Origin: Acanthochromis polyacanthus
Taxonomy: Eukaryota; Chordata; Actinopteri; Pomacentridae
Direction of reading: 5' to 3'
Assembly: GCF_021347895.1 (NCBI RefSeq)
Contig: NC_067132.1
Coordinates: 9,044,995-9,108,994, forward strand
Length of the DNA: 64,000 bases
A program made the position numbers and the translations under genes. Positions 1 through 10,596 of this stretch are shown piece by piece. The first letter of the stretch is position 1; each line of letters begins with the position of its first letter. The notes under the pieces were generated by a model. The model was not told the origin of the DNA and ran no database searches. It saw only the letters and a program-made list of their open reading frames with translations.

Positions 1-143
1 GCACCCGGAGAAAACCCACACATGCACAGGGAGAACATGCAAACTCCATGCAGAAAGATCCCAGGCCCACCCTGGGATCTGAACTGGGGATCTTCTTGCT
101 GCAAGACGAAAGTGCTAACCACTATGGCACTGTGCAGCCGTGA
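1..143 (-). repeat. interspersed repeat of teleost type, tRNA-like boxes, truncated by the window edge
   Basis: On the minus strand this reads as a sequence family I recognise as very common in fish genomes: tgccatagtggttagcac, then cagcaagaag, then a box-B-like agttcagatcc, then gtttgcatgttctccctgtg and gtgggttttctccgggtgc. The A- and B-box resemblance suggests a tRNA-derived SINE or the tail of a related retroelement. The class is not certain. It may continue past the left edge. Confidence 0.65.
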
Positions 144-490
144 CAACATGTATGTGCTTTGGTTTTCCTGGACATGGAGAAGGAACATTTGATTGAAAGA
201 TGAGGGCCATTCCAAAGCTTTGGAGCTGCCATCACAAAGAAACCATCTCCCTGACCCACTGGAACAGTTTGCTTGCTTGAGAGTCTCAAAGAAAAAAATC
301 TACTTTTAATTTGAAAACAGGTGTGATTGTTTTCCTGTCTTACTTCTTCTAATTTTTTGTTAACTTGACTTGCGCTTACGTCACCGTAGAGGACACCCCC
401 ACTCACATAATTGACTATTTATACAGATGCTGCCATCAAGTCTGTGTAATGTTACATCAATCTGTAACTTTAATAAAGTGCACATCTTTT

Positions 491-546
491 ATCACCGTCA
501 TCATCATCACCATCATCATCACCATGATCATCATCACCGTCATCAC
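491..546 (+). repeat. imperfect (ATC)n microsatellite
   Basis: ATC/CAT triplets are interrupted by ACC and GTC units. In one frame it would read as poly-His, but nothing around it supports a gene. Confidence 0.85.
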
Positions 547-3139
547 AGACATTACCGTTACTGTCATCAGCACGCTACAAAGACAGCAACAGGGTTACTG
601 CAAAAGCACGCCTCTCTGACTGGGCAGTAAAATGAATGCACATTTCTGTGTATGTAAGCATCTAATTTAGCCACGAAGCAAACTGTTTTGAAACATTTCT
701 ATTTTTATACTACTTGAACACCACTGGTTGTGTTTTCTTCCCTCATGATGTTCTGATATATCACGGTTTAATATGTAAAATCCAGAAGAACTCTCAGTAT
801 AAATATAATTTCTATGTGACAAGTGACTAGTGAGAAATGAAAATGCAGTATTTAATATATCTTGTAATTGGAAGTAAGTCGTTTTTTCTCTGCTCATTTT
901 CACACTTATTCTCTTTAGGTGTATTGAATAGTTTTTTTTTCCAGATATAATTGATAAAAAAAAAAAAGTTGGGGTTTGTTAACCATATAGCCATGAAGCC
1001 ATTTGGAAACTTTTTACAGTAGGATTTCAAATAGGTATTATTGGAGATACCACAGGTGAATAGGATCAAATTTGTCACTATGAAACTTCCCCAGTTGACT
1101 ACTTAAGATAAAACAATGATTTATTTTTATTTTTGTTTTTGTATTACAAGTTTTTTTTTGAATATGTAAAGGAGTCATCATATATCTGAAACTGCCCTTG
1201 GATAATTAAGCTTCAAAATGTTTTTCTTGATTTGTTGACGTATTAGAGTCAAAGTTTTTCTTTAGTAATAAAATGTTCTGTTAATCAGGCTGTGAGTGAT
1301 ACAACATATGAACTAACCCCTCTGTAAAGCCTTAACAATATGATCAGCGATAAAAGTGGAAGCTTTTCTGGGTGGAAGTACTACTGAAGTGAAGATTACA
1401 TGATCAGAGTAGGACAAAAAACTTATTTGGAGAATAATACCTTTTAAAATATGTATTTTGACTGAAATCTGAAGATGCGAGTTTAGAAAAATATTTGTAT
1501 TTTGGATGTTTCTCCTCACTCATGTGAAAGACGACATGTTAAAAGCAAACCATCCAAAAATCCATGAAAAAAATCCTTTCAAAACTGTGATTTTGCCCAT
1601 AGTGCCTCGACTTAACTGTATAAACATCCCAACACACAAACAAAAATGTAGAAGAAAGGCAGAAGCTGCTTATTAAGTTTTCCAAAGCAACAGAAGCCCC
1701 ATAAAACATGTCAACTGTACAGTTTCTGGATCAGTTTCAGTGAAAATAATCAACCTAGTCAGTTATTTATTTGCTTTAAGCTTAGTGGAAAGTTATTTCT
1801 GCCTCGGTGCTGGGGATGTAGTGGAAAAATGTGAGAGAAAACAAACTATTAGGTCCGGAAGATCCTCGAATCCTGTTTAGTCTCTGGAGAGTGTTTACAG
1901 AGGAATGCAGCGCTTTATCTCCCAGTGCTCAGCAGACCTCTGGAGATGACTGAACCGATTAATCTGCTGGAACTGCACGGAATCTCTGCGCTTGCTCCAT
2001 TTTATTTGTCACACACTTAGTCACTCTGGGATTAGTGGCATAGCTTAAAATAATCTTTTTTTTGGTTTAGAGTAAAGTATAATGGTGGAGTTGATGTCTC
2101 TGTGGGAGGGCTCATGATCTTCCAGAGAACTCAGGACATGCAGTAGCAAGCACCAACATTACTGATAGGGATCGAGAACTAGGAGAGGAGACTTTGCTGT
2201 AACTGCACGAGTCATGTCACAGACTGAGCAAGAATGGAGAAAAAAAATAGGGCAGGTTTGAAGCAGATGTGAAGAAGATGAAGACTGCGCGGCCAAAAAA
2301 TTGACACATCCTGTCAGAGCAGATATAGAACGCAGCTCACACAGATGGAACCCAAATGTAGTCTGGCAGGCTGAGAGTTCACCATCTGATCTAATCTTAC
2401 TGTAAACGCTGACAGAGGTGAAACGTAGAGAAAGAAACACACCATGCTGTACAACCCTAAAGAGAAAATAACATTGAAATGAATATATACACCAAACATT
2501 GTCAGAAAACAACACAAATCTTGGAAATATTGATATAAAATGCATATTTTAATGGCTCTCTTATGCTCAATAGATCACTATTTTATCCCTAATATAGTAA
2601 TATCTATTATAAATAGTTTAAGTAAATCATGACAGCTAATTGTGTTACATAAATATTGTGTTATTTGCTATTGTGTGTGCTTGTCAGTGCTTCCCTGACT
2701 TCTGGAGCCTCCTTGTGGTGAGTTTTGATCATTGCATGGAAAAAGGGACATTAAAATAAGCATTAACAGCTTGTTTACAGTTTTTTTTAAGTTTTATGTG
2801 AGACCCTGCCAATAATGTCACTTTAAGTGCAAACAGCTGCCATGACACAATAATAATAGACCTTTAATTACAGGGGACGTTTATATTTTATATGCACAGG
2901 TGCTGCTAATAAAATTAATATTGGTTCTGTTCTATTTAAAGTGTCAGACGAAACCACAACAGTGTGACAGGCAGCAGCTAACAGAGCTCATCCAGAGCTG
3001 CTTTCACTGTTTATGTCTGCGTTTTAGCCTCTGTGACATGTCAAAAAGTCTACCGTAGAAATTCCTGTGCAGGTTTTTGTGAGGATTTTAAGACTGGCAA
3101 TACTTAGCCTACTGATAATTCACTGACAGGGAATTATTT

Positions 3140-3985
3140 CAGGTTTAATGTATGGGACATTCCAGAATTGGAGGAGATTTTACATCCCATCCAGCCAAAT
3201 TTCAAATAATCCATGTACAAAATACAAAACAAGAACAAAAGAATGTTCGAAAATATTTTTTAAATACCAAATAAATCTGGAATTTCCCCTAAAATGCCAT
3301 TTTTCTCTTGTCTCACCCTCCAAATGACCAAATTGCATCTCAAATAAAAACATTTAAAATGAAACCTAAACCTCCTTTTAGGGATCATTTTTTCAATGAC
3401 GTCTCTTGTAAATGTGGGAAAATTATTTAATCAACATGATATTTTAAATAATAATTATTATGCATGGAATGTGTGTCCCACAGCAACCCTGTTAGCATGA
3501 TCTTTTAGAAGAAGAAAACAATTAATCACATGATACGCTGCAATTAACATCATCAAACAGTGTTCCAAAAGAATGGGTAGAGCAAAGCTATGTCCTCTCT
3601 TCTATTTTTCATATTTTCATAACATTTTCAGTCTTTATTGAAAGTTGAAAATTTACTGTTTTCCATCAGTCAGTTTGTCCTCTTGGTAGCAGTAACAGCT
3701 AGCTAAATATCAACTTCTGCTGCTGAGAAAAAGCTAACATTAGCATGGACTATCAACCCAGTTACTGTGATTGCAGGGTTAGCAAACAACACATAAAATA
3801 TGGAATATAAATGGTACCATAGATGTGTAAGCTGAGACAATCAAGCCTTTGATGGTTTATCGCCTATTGTTGATGACTATGTAGCAGTAAACTGTAAAAG
3901 AGAAGTGTTTTTTTTGTTTGTTTTTTTAAAATTTGAAGCCCAAATGTCCTCCAATTTTGGAATGACCCATATGCCTTTAAAACTG
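3140..3985. mobile_element. candidate inverted-repeat DNA transposon relic (MITE-like)
   Basis: The stretch 3151-3180 and the reverse complement of 3942-3971 match at about 26-27 of 30 positions (tatggg-cattcca-aattggagga-attt). The similarity weakens but continues outward to CAG at 3140 and CTG at 3985. The 0.8-kb interior has no transposase frame. CAG ends are typical of hAT elements, but the flanking 8-mers are AT-rich and not a clean target-site duplication, so the superfamily is left open. Confidence 0.5.
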
Positions 3986-4130
3986 ATTTTATTTTTGTGA
4001 ATGATATAGAATGAACCATTTGCACAAATAGGATCTACTGTGGCAGGATTCCATTTATTTCATTTAACAAACCATGTTTGTATGTGTGAAATACATTAAG
4101 CTAATTATGAAGAGCCACTTTCTTTATTTG

Positions 4131-4160
4131 TATTTATTTATTTATTTATTTATTTATTTT
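4131..4160 (+). repeat. (TTTA)n microsatellite
   Basis: About seven tandem TTTA units end in a T run, in the AT-rich intergenic region. Confidence 0.9.
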
Positions 4161-4232
4161 TTGTAATCTGTTTTCATATTTTAACTGCAGTTTATTAAGT
4201 GGTTTGCTAAATAAATATTCTGTTGCTCCACA

Positions 4233-4246
4233 GAGCCACCTAGTGG
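4233..4246 (-). promoter_or_regulatory. CTCF-like motif
   Basis: The minus strand reads CCACTAGGTGGCTC, which fits the CTCF core CCASYAGRKGGCRS at 13 of 14 positions. It lies in the intergenic region beyond the 3' end of nrp1. Confidence 0.4.
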
Positions 4247-6520
4247 AAAAGCAGAAAACTACAAGTCCAAGTTTTCAGTCCTCAGCAGCACAGTTTCAGT
4301 GGTCAGAGGCTCTGTGGCTGTTTAATGAGGATGATGACACATCTTTATGTCTGCAGAATGAACCCCACGTTCTAAAAAGTTCATAAGTTGTTTATAAGCT
4401 GTACATATTGACTCAATCAAGGCTAATAAATTGCTCTCTGGTGCTCTACAGATTAGTTATGAGCTGGTCACAAGTTCTCAGTTTCCTGGTTGTGGAAAAT
4501 CCATGTGGCTCGTTCTCCTGCACTGTGACAATGAATGTTTAGTTCTTAGTTCATCATGTAGCTCATGACCTGCAAACATCTGGACCAAAATCTGCTCATC
4601 AGACATTCACAGTTGACTGATTATTAGAAATGAATAAAGTACAGATTATTTTTTAATGTTAGTATAGAAAACATAAATAAAAATAACAAGAAAATAATCC
4701 TTATGGTGTTTATCTTTTTACAGTCTACCAGCCCCAAAGTTGCTCCTATGTAAGACTCTAATCAGCATTAGTATAAACCAGCAGGATCAACTTAACTAAC
4801 TTTATTAATTGTCCCCAAATTAGAACCCAGCTTCAGTAGGCATGTTTTCTTTTAAAGCTGGTAAAATTACAACATTCATCAGAGCCAGAAATTGTAAAAA
4901 CAGAATGAATCATTGATTTTTTTAGCTTTCGAACAGTCCTTGAACACATCAGTACAGGAAACATAATTCACCCAAAGTCAACCATTTGAACCAGATTTAG
5001 TAAAGAACCAAAACTTCTGTTCTCAGCACAACTGAAAAACATTCTTGACTCTGCTGTGACCAACAGTCACATTTCAGGTAAACTGTAGGCTGTGTTTATA
5101 CAGAGCAGAGAGGAGGCTCAGAACACATGAAATACAACATATTTGACTTATGAACTGAACGCTATACAGCTCACAATGGGAACCAGGAAAGCAAGTTACT
5201 GAAAGATACATTCAGCATGGTGAAATATATTTCTAGGGTTAATGTGCAGCATGAAAATACACCTTATAAAATTGTTAACAATTAAAAATCTATCATGTGG
5301 TGTCACACATGTTTCCCCAGAATAAGTAACATCTGTCGAAATGTTGATTTTAGTTTTTTTTTCATTTTTTGTAAAATATATGGCTTTAAAATGTCAAAGT
5401 GGTGCCACTAAATGGGAATGTATGACATCCATCCGCTTTGCAAGTGTTCTATACATCCCATTAAGCTCTCATTCTTCATTCAGCGTGCTGCACAAATAAA
5501 TGACTGATGACACTCTGTCTCTTGCTTGCTTGACTGATTAATTAATTAATGCTAAGTGCTGCTTTATGAGATTATTAGTTGAAGCAGTTTTAGGAGAAGG
5601 AATAAAGGATCTAGATGTGTTGCTTGGTTACAAATCTCTTGTAGTTAATTGTGTGTGAAGGATATAGCAGAGTCTAATTTGCTTGTTTATGATGATGGGG
5701 TCTTAGAATCACAGCTATTTATTAAAGACGTGTTACTGTTTGAAGATTGCTCATCGCAAATAATAGCTAATATTTTGTGCTTTTGACTTGCATCCTGAAC
5801 TTGAATGTAAATGAAACTATTAATAAACAAATTCACATTAGCGTGTTGTGTTCTGAGTCATTTGCTGCCAGAGCTGCGCCAAAATACCACACAAGCAGTT
5901 TAGGATTTGAACTTACTGAAGAAAAAAAATCAGACAAAATAGAGACTCCGTTTAATTTCAGCTAATGACAGACCAACATAAAACATGAAGCACCAGCTGA
6001 GTGACTGAATGCAGCTCACATCAGCTTCTCATTAGTGGTCGGTAGCCGCCCTTCGCTCCATGCCATCATTTTCACCACAGTTTACCACTCCAATAAGGTG
6101 GAGATTCTCACATTAGAGACGTCACTCCAGTTGTTTCCATCTGCTCTGGTCAAATATTTCACCATTTATTACTTTGTGTCAAACTAAATGGGCTAATCAG
6201 TAGCTTTTTATGTAGTATCAGATATACCAAAACAACTCCATTGCAGCTAAACTGATAAATACCCGAATAAAAGATCAACCTCCTTCATATAAAGACACCT
6301 TTTTATTGTATCTTTGGAAAGCGATGGCTATGAGACAGAGACAAAATGTTCTTGTTTACATCACTGTCTTGCTGTAATGGTGCTTTCACATTAACTTTGA
6401 TGCAAAAAACAGATGCTGTTTCAAAAAGCTGCTTGTGAGGCTGCTGGTTGACCCTTTACAGCAGGGCTGTGACGTAGATCTCGACTGAAACAAGAAAACA
6501 AAGAACCTTTCAAATTCTGG

Positions 6521-6569
6521 ATCACAACACAGATATTCCCTTTTCTTTTTAAGGCCTTTGCTGTTTATT
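6521..6569 (-). terminator. nrp1: candidate poly(A) signal and GU-rich downstream element of nrp1
   Basis: AATAAA on the minus strand (6569-6564) is followed about 30 nt later by a GU-rich run, ctgtgttgtgat. This is the normal layout of a vertebrate cleavage and polyadenylation site. The other AATAAA copies between here and the stop codon lack such a partner. Confidence 0.5.
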
Positions 6570-9240
6570 CATTTTTTTTTCCTACAACAGCAAATTACAG
6601 AAGCAGTATTGAAAATAAAAGTCTTATTTTCTTGTTCTTGTAAAAAAAAAAAAAGAAGAAGAAGAAAAGGAATCTGCACAAAATTTGAATGACAGTACAA
6701 AACGAAGCGTTAGTATGCCATGTAAATGTAGGGGGAGGGACATTACTGTTGAAAACTCTATTATGCCTTTTTCAATAATGAAAACATCTCAATATTTTTA
6801 CATTTCAGAATTATATCACATAATCTGAAACTATATATATATATAAAAAAGATGAAAGAAAATGAACACGTGTTTTTTGTGTTTTTGACTTTCTTCTGGT
6901 TTTTTTTGCAAATGAACGCTATAAACACATAAACCTCTTAAATATATTTGTCAGTGCAACATTGTTTCTTTTGAGTCCACGCTACAGTATCCTTTTTCTC
7001 TAGCTGCTGCAGCTACAGCTCTCTATAGCTGAAAGCGAGGACGGGACGGTGTCTAGGCTGAGGAGAGTGGGCCGTCGAATCAAATGAACAAGCTGAGAAT
7101 GTGTTCACCACGGCACGACATACAAAGCACACGGATGTAAAAAGACGTCACCCTTCCCAGGAATAAGTTTTGATTGATTGTGGTGTACAAAAACCACAGA
7201 GTTCCAGGACCCATTGGCCCTTGTGTCCTGATAATGTCAATCCGACACTTAGTTCGCTCAGAATTCTTCCCCTTTGTAATGGTGAGATTGTCCCATCCAT
7301 CCATCTGCAAACAAGAGTCTTAATAGAGATTCGATGAGTTCACGTCATGGTGACATTTGCACTTCTTTTAAGCTTAAAAAGAGATAGAAAAACAGACACA
7401 CATTGCTCGTCTCTGCGAGTGTCCTGCCGTTCCCCCTCTTGATTTTCTCTTGGGGTTCTCTGACAGGGCAAAGCAAGTAGTCAGTTCTTTTGTGAGTGGA
7501 GACCATCGATGAACTGTGGTTTGTTAGTATGCATTGTGTTGGTGAGAACCCCCGTGAACAAGAGAGGGGTGACCATCCTTTGGTAAAGCCACGAAGGGAG
7601 GCCAGATGACCTGATTCAGGTGATGCCACTCGATCCCCACGCTGTACCAGTGTCCCATCCGACTGACATCAACTCTGACATCACAACATTATGGCTGCTA
7701 CACGTGAAACACGTAAAACTCTTTGCGGCCCAAAAGGCCTGAAGCTACACTACAGCATGTGGACAATACAAACTTTTCATGAGAGACATGTGTCTGGCTA
7801 AATTACGGATAGCACCATTCTTCAGTTAGTGTGTTAAACCCTCTTTTAAACAGAGTTTATTCATGAGGGAATCAGAAACAAAGTGCATTCAAGCTGCATT
7901 GTCCAGATAGCACTTCTTCAGTGATCAATCCACAGTGACGTTTGGAGGTGATGAGCTAGGACTAAAGCAAAGCAATGATAACTGCTGTCATGTTTTTGGT
8001 ATGCTGGTACATATCTAATATATTTTACCACCTTCTCTGCCATCGGCATGTTTGAATAAATCTGAAAATATTATAGTGACCAGTCAAACTAACAGCAGAA
8101 ATGTGGTGAAGTTATGAGAGATCAGTAGAAAAGAGCTCGAAGAGTTCCACATTTCAGTTTCTTTTTGTGTGTTACCATTTGAGTCATTTGTCCTTCGGTG
8201 GTTTTTCATGAAGCGGGTGTTTCGATGACAGATGGCTTGAATGCACATTGAAAATCGCTTTAACATCACACAAACCTTGCTTGCCTGAGCAACGTAATCT
8301 AAAATGAACACTGCACCTTCCACGAAACAGTCAGAAGATTGTATTTACACACACACAAACCCATGAAAAAAGGGATACTGCAGCTTTTTTCCTTTTTACT
8401 TTCTTTAAAAAGGGCAATAAAATATATTAAAACTTATTTACAGTGTGTGGTTTTTGGACAGAAAACAAACAAAAAACAAAAACAAAACAAAGCGCAGTGA
8501 TAAACGTTTCTCCTGTTTTGCAGGTATTTAGAAGGTAATGTGCCCCTGTTTCCTGTCTTCATAACTTAAGCCAAGTACAGTAAAAAACACCCATGTAACA
8601 GAGGAGTCCAACCAAAATGTACTAAAGGCACTGTCAGAACCATACATTGCCATGAATGGGACCTTCTCTTTAGAGGGAAAGGGCTCAAAGGGGAAAAGGG
8701 GACATGTTTCAGGGTGATGGGTTATGGGCACATCTGTAAGCCTCGCTATGGGGCACCTCTACAGCTTTACCGGATATGGTTCATTTAGGATTTTGATACG
8801 TCTCTTTCAAAAACTCGAAAAGAAACAACAGCTTTCATGAACTGATAATAAAAAAAACATTTCTTTCCCAGAAAACGATAAATACTTTAAACATTATTAA
8901 TAAATTGGTCTCAACACCAGCATCCGATTGTAAAAATGAATGAAAATCAAATAGAAAATTAAAATAGCATCTAAATCATCTGTACATATTTTTTTTTCTG
9001 TATTTTATTTGTACACAGTGTCCCCTACTGGTGGGTTCTTTATACTGCAGCTCCTGAGAAAAGCATGGATCAGTCCAAACCTCCCATTGGTTCCTGAACC
9101 TGGCCCTCATCCAGTGAGTTGAGGGTGTTGGCAGTCCTTTTGAGCCCGTCTACCCGCAGATAGACGAGAGGTTATGTCTAGAGACAGTCTTGTGCGAGCT
9201 CTGCCCGTCATACAGTCACATGAATGCACTCTGTCCCAGC
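6545..9240 (-). other. nrp1: probable nrp1 3' UTR
   Basis: This 2.7-kb AT-rich stretch follows the stop codon and has no credible coding frame. AATAAA signals on the minus strand lie at 9004-9009, 7856-7861 and 6564-6569. Only the last is followed at a suitable distance by a GU-rich element (CTGTGTTGTGAT, 6521-6532), so cleavage near 6545 is the preferred reading. Two Pumilio-type TGTAAATA motifs are at 8342-8349 and 8435-8442. The end point is inferred, not shown. Confidence 0.55.
8342..8442 (-). promoter_or_regulatory. pair of Pumilio-type motifs in the 3' UTR
   Basis: Two exact TGTAAATA octamers on the transcript strand, at 8349-8342 and 8442-8435, lie 93 nt apart in the proposed 3' UTR. 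TGTANATA is the recognition sequence of Pumilio repressors. Chance matches are possible in AT-rich DNA. Confidence 0.35.
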
Positions 9241-9527
9241 TCACGCCTCTGAGTATGAGCTCTGTACATTGAGTTTGTCTTTCTTTAGTTTGACACCGTC
9301 CACTAACTCAAAGTTATAGTTCTCCAGAGCTGATAAGTTCCTGTCCGACATGCCTCCGTGTGAGCAGGCGCAGTACAAGACCACACCGCAGATAGCACCC
9401 AGGAAGACGCCCAGGGCGGACATGGCAATGATAGTGATGAGGATGGGGTCGAGCGTCTTCAGCATGTTGCCCGCTCCACTGATCTGGTTGGTTTCTACAA
9501 AGTCTGGATATTCTGTGATTTCCTCAA
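9241..9527 (-). CDS. nrp1: nrp1 exon 17: transmembrane helix, cytoplasmic tail, stop
   Basis: The acceptor is tttctctctccag; the coding part is 287 nt and ends with TGA at 9243-9241. After the stalk (EEITEYPDFVETNQ) comes the membrane segment LITIIAMSALGVFLGAICGV, with a double GxxxG motif (GVFLGAICG) known in neuropilins for helix dimerisation. The tail of about 44 residues ends SSYSEA. The C-terminal SEA is the PDZ-binding motif recognised by GIPC1/synectin in NRP1 trafficking. The stop codon and tail length match the family. Confidence 0.97.
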
Positions 9528-9639
9528 CTGGAGAGAGAAACAGAGGAGGAGAATGAGAAGGGAGGTCTAATATAAACTGAGAAGAGTTTACAAATGAAAA
9601 GGGATGGTGTGAAAACACTGTCCACGTGAAATGACTCAC

Positions 9640-9693
9640 GGATTTCATTGAAGCTATCCTCCGGTAGCATCGGCTCGGTGGGCACGTCAGGAT
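9640..9693 (-). CDS. nrp1: nrp1 exon 16: 54-nt juxtamembrane linker exon
   Basis: This 54-nt exon has acceptor atttctgtttaaag and donor gtgagt. It encodes DPDVPTEPMLPEDSFNEI, an acidic, proline-containing stalk between the MAM domain and the membrane. Its phase is 1 at both ends, so skipping keeps the frame, as in the human delta-E16 isoform. The acceptor has a poor pyrimidine tract, which would suit optional use. Confidence 0.92.
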
Positions 9694-9820
9694 CTTTAAA
9701 CAGAAATTCTAATTAAATTCAATGCCAGAGGGAAAATAAACTGCAGTCAGGCCTGTATAGTCCTATTTCACATCAGGAATTGAATGCAGGCATTGGAGCT
9801 ATGAGCACTAAAAGCCTCAC

Positions 9821-9917
9821 CTTTACAGTCTGGCATGCTGAGTCCATTTAGAACCTTAATGTCATCCACAGCAATGTCTCCCCAGCTCTTTCTTTCCACC
9901 ATACCTTCGATCACCAC
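9821..9917 (-). CDS. nrp1: nrp1 exon 15: end of MAM domain
   Basis: This 97-nt exon has acceptor ttttttttgaag and donor gtgagg. It encodes VVIEGMVERKSWGDIAVDDI and ends NGLSMPDCK. GDIAVDDI is the closing MAM strand, and DCK holds the last cysteine of the domain. It ends with one base of a split codon. Joined to exon 16 this gives Asp; joined directly to exon 17 it gives Val. Confidence 0.96.
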
Positions 9918-10055
9918 CTTCAAAAAAAAGCACAGAGTGACTTTTCAGCTCCCTTTTCTTGAGTGACACAATGGAAAGAGCAAATGCCCAAACTAAGGTA
10001 CAGACTGAATAGTGGTTCGTTTTTTCTTCTAAAATTCATGAGAATTTTGACTTAC

Positions 10056-10333
10056 CTGATAAGGTTTGTTGGTGCGTGGAACAAGGACACGACCTTCCCT
10101 CCAGCGGTTGCCTTGGTGACCACTGACGGTCCACAGCAGGATGTCTGCAGGGCCGTCCACCGTCTGTTTGCGCTGTTTGATATGTAGTGTGCCAATGTGC
10201 GACCCGAACATGTGGTACCAAAAGGACACGCACAGGTCAGAGTCTGGGGAGCTGACTACAGGACTGACGAGCCGAGCCACCTCAGTCTCTTGTGGACCCG
10301 TCGCTAAGGTGTAGATGAAATTCCCTGATCCAC
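10056..10333 (-). CDS. nrp1: nrp1 exon 14: core of MAM domain
   Basis: This 278-nt exon has acceptor aattaatccacag and donor gtaagt (full consensus). It begins GSGNFIYTLATGPQETEVA and includes ARLVSPVV, CVSFWYHMFGSHIGTL and ILLWTVSGHQGNRWREGRV, ending TNKPYQ. ARLVSPV and CxxFWYHMxGSHxGTL are hallmark MAM strands. The exon is followed by introns of only 112-138 nt, so exons 13-17 form a tight cluster of about 1.4 kb. Confidence 0.96.
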
Positions 10334-10452
10334 CTGTGGATTAATTAACTTGCATCAGTGACAGACAAAATTTCTGAAAGGAATCAGACTTTTAGCATAA
10401 AGTGGAGGTTGTAATTTTTTTTTGCATTATAGATATAGATATAGAGTCTCAC

Positions 10453-10596
10453 CTGTGTGGTCCATGTTGGGTCCGGTATTGAGAGTAGGGGTGCCACTGG
10501 ACTGGATCTGCCACCTAGAGCCAGTGTCCTCTGATGTCCAGCTGCAGAAGGAGGGATCATTGGCCCAGCCAAAGTCACAGGCAAACCACAGGAAAG
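10453..10596 (-). CDS. nrp1: nrp1 exon 13: start of MAM domain (c)
   Basis: This 144-nt exon has acceptor acacttgcag and donor gtgaga. It encodes FLWFACDFGWANDPSFCSW and ends TGPNMDHTG. The paired cysteines (ACDF and FCSW) and the WxxxxDTGSRWQI pattern are the opening of a MAM domain. In neuropilins this domain supports receptor oligomerisation and positions the ectodomain above the membrane. Confidence 0.95.

Larger units (their letters stand above)
1..6520. other. intergenic region downstream of nrp1
   Basis: This region is AT-rich, with no open frame above about 130 codons and none resembling a known protein. It holds the SINE-like fragment at the left edge, an (ATC)n tract, the inverted-repeat element at 3140-3985, a (TTTA)n tract and a CTCF-like motif at 4233-4246. 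Nothing else is recognised. Confidence 0.7.

Noticed and set aside
427..630. Open frame with a run of histidines
   Set aside because: It is the (ATC)n microsatellite read in one frame, with no gene structure around it.
7080..7629. Minus-strand frames of 76 and 94 codons after the nrp1 stop
   Set aside because: They lie in the proposed 3' UTR, have no family resemblance and no acceptor that would extend nrp1.
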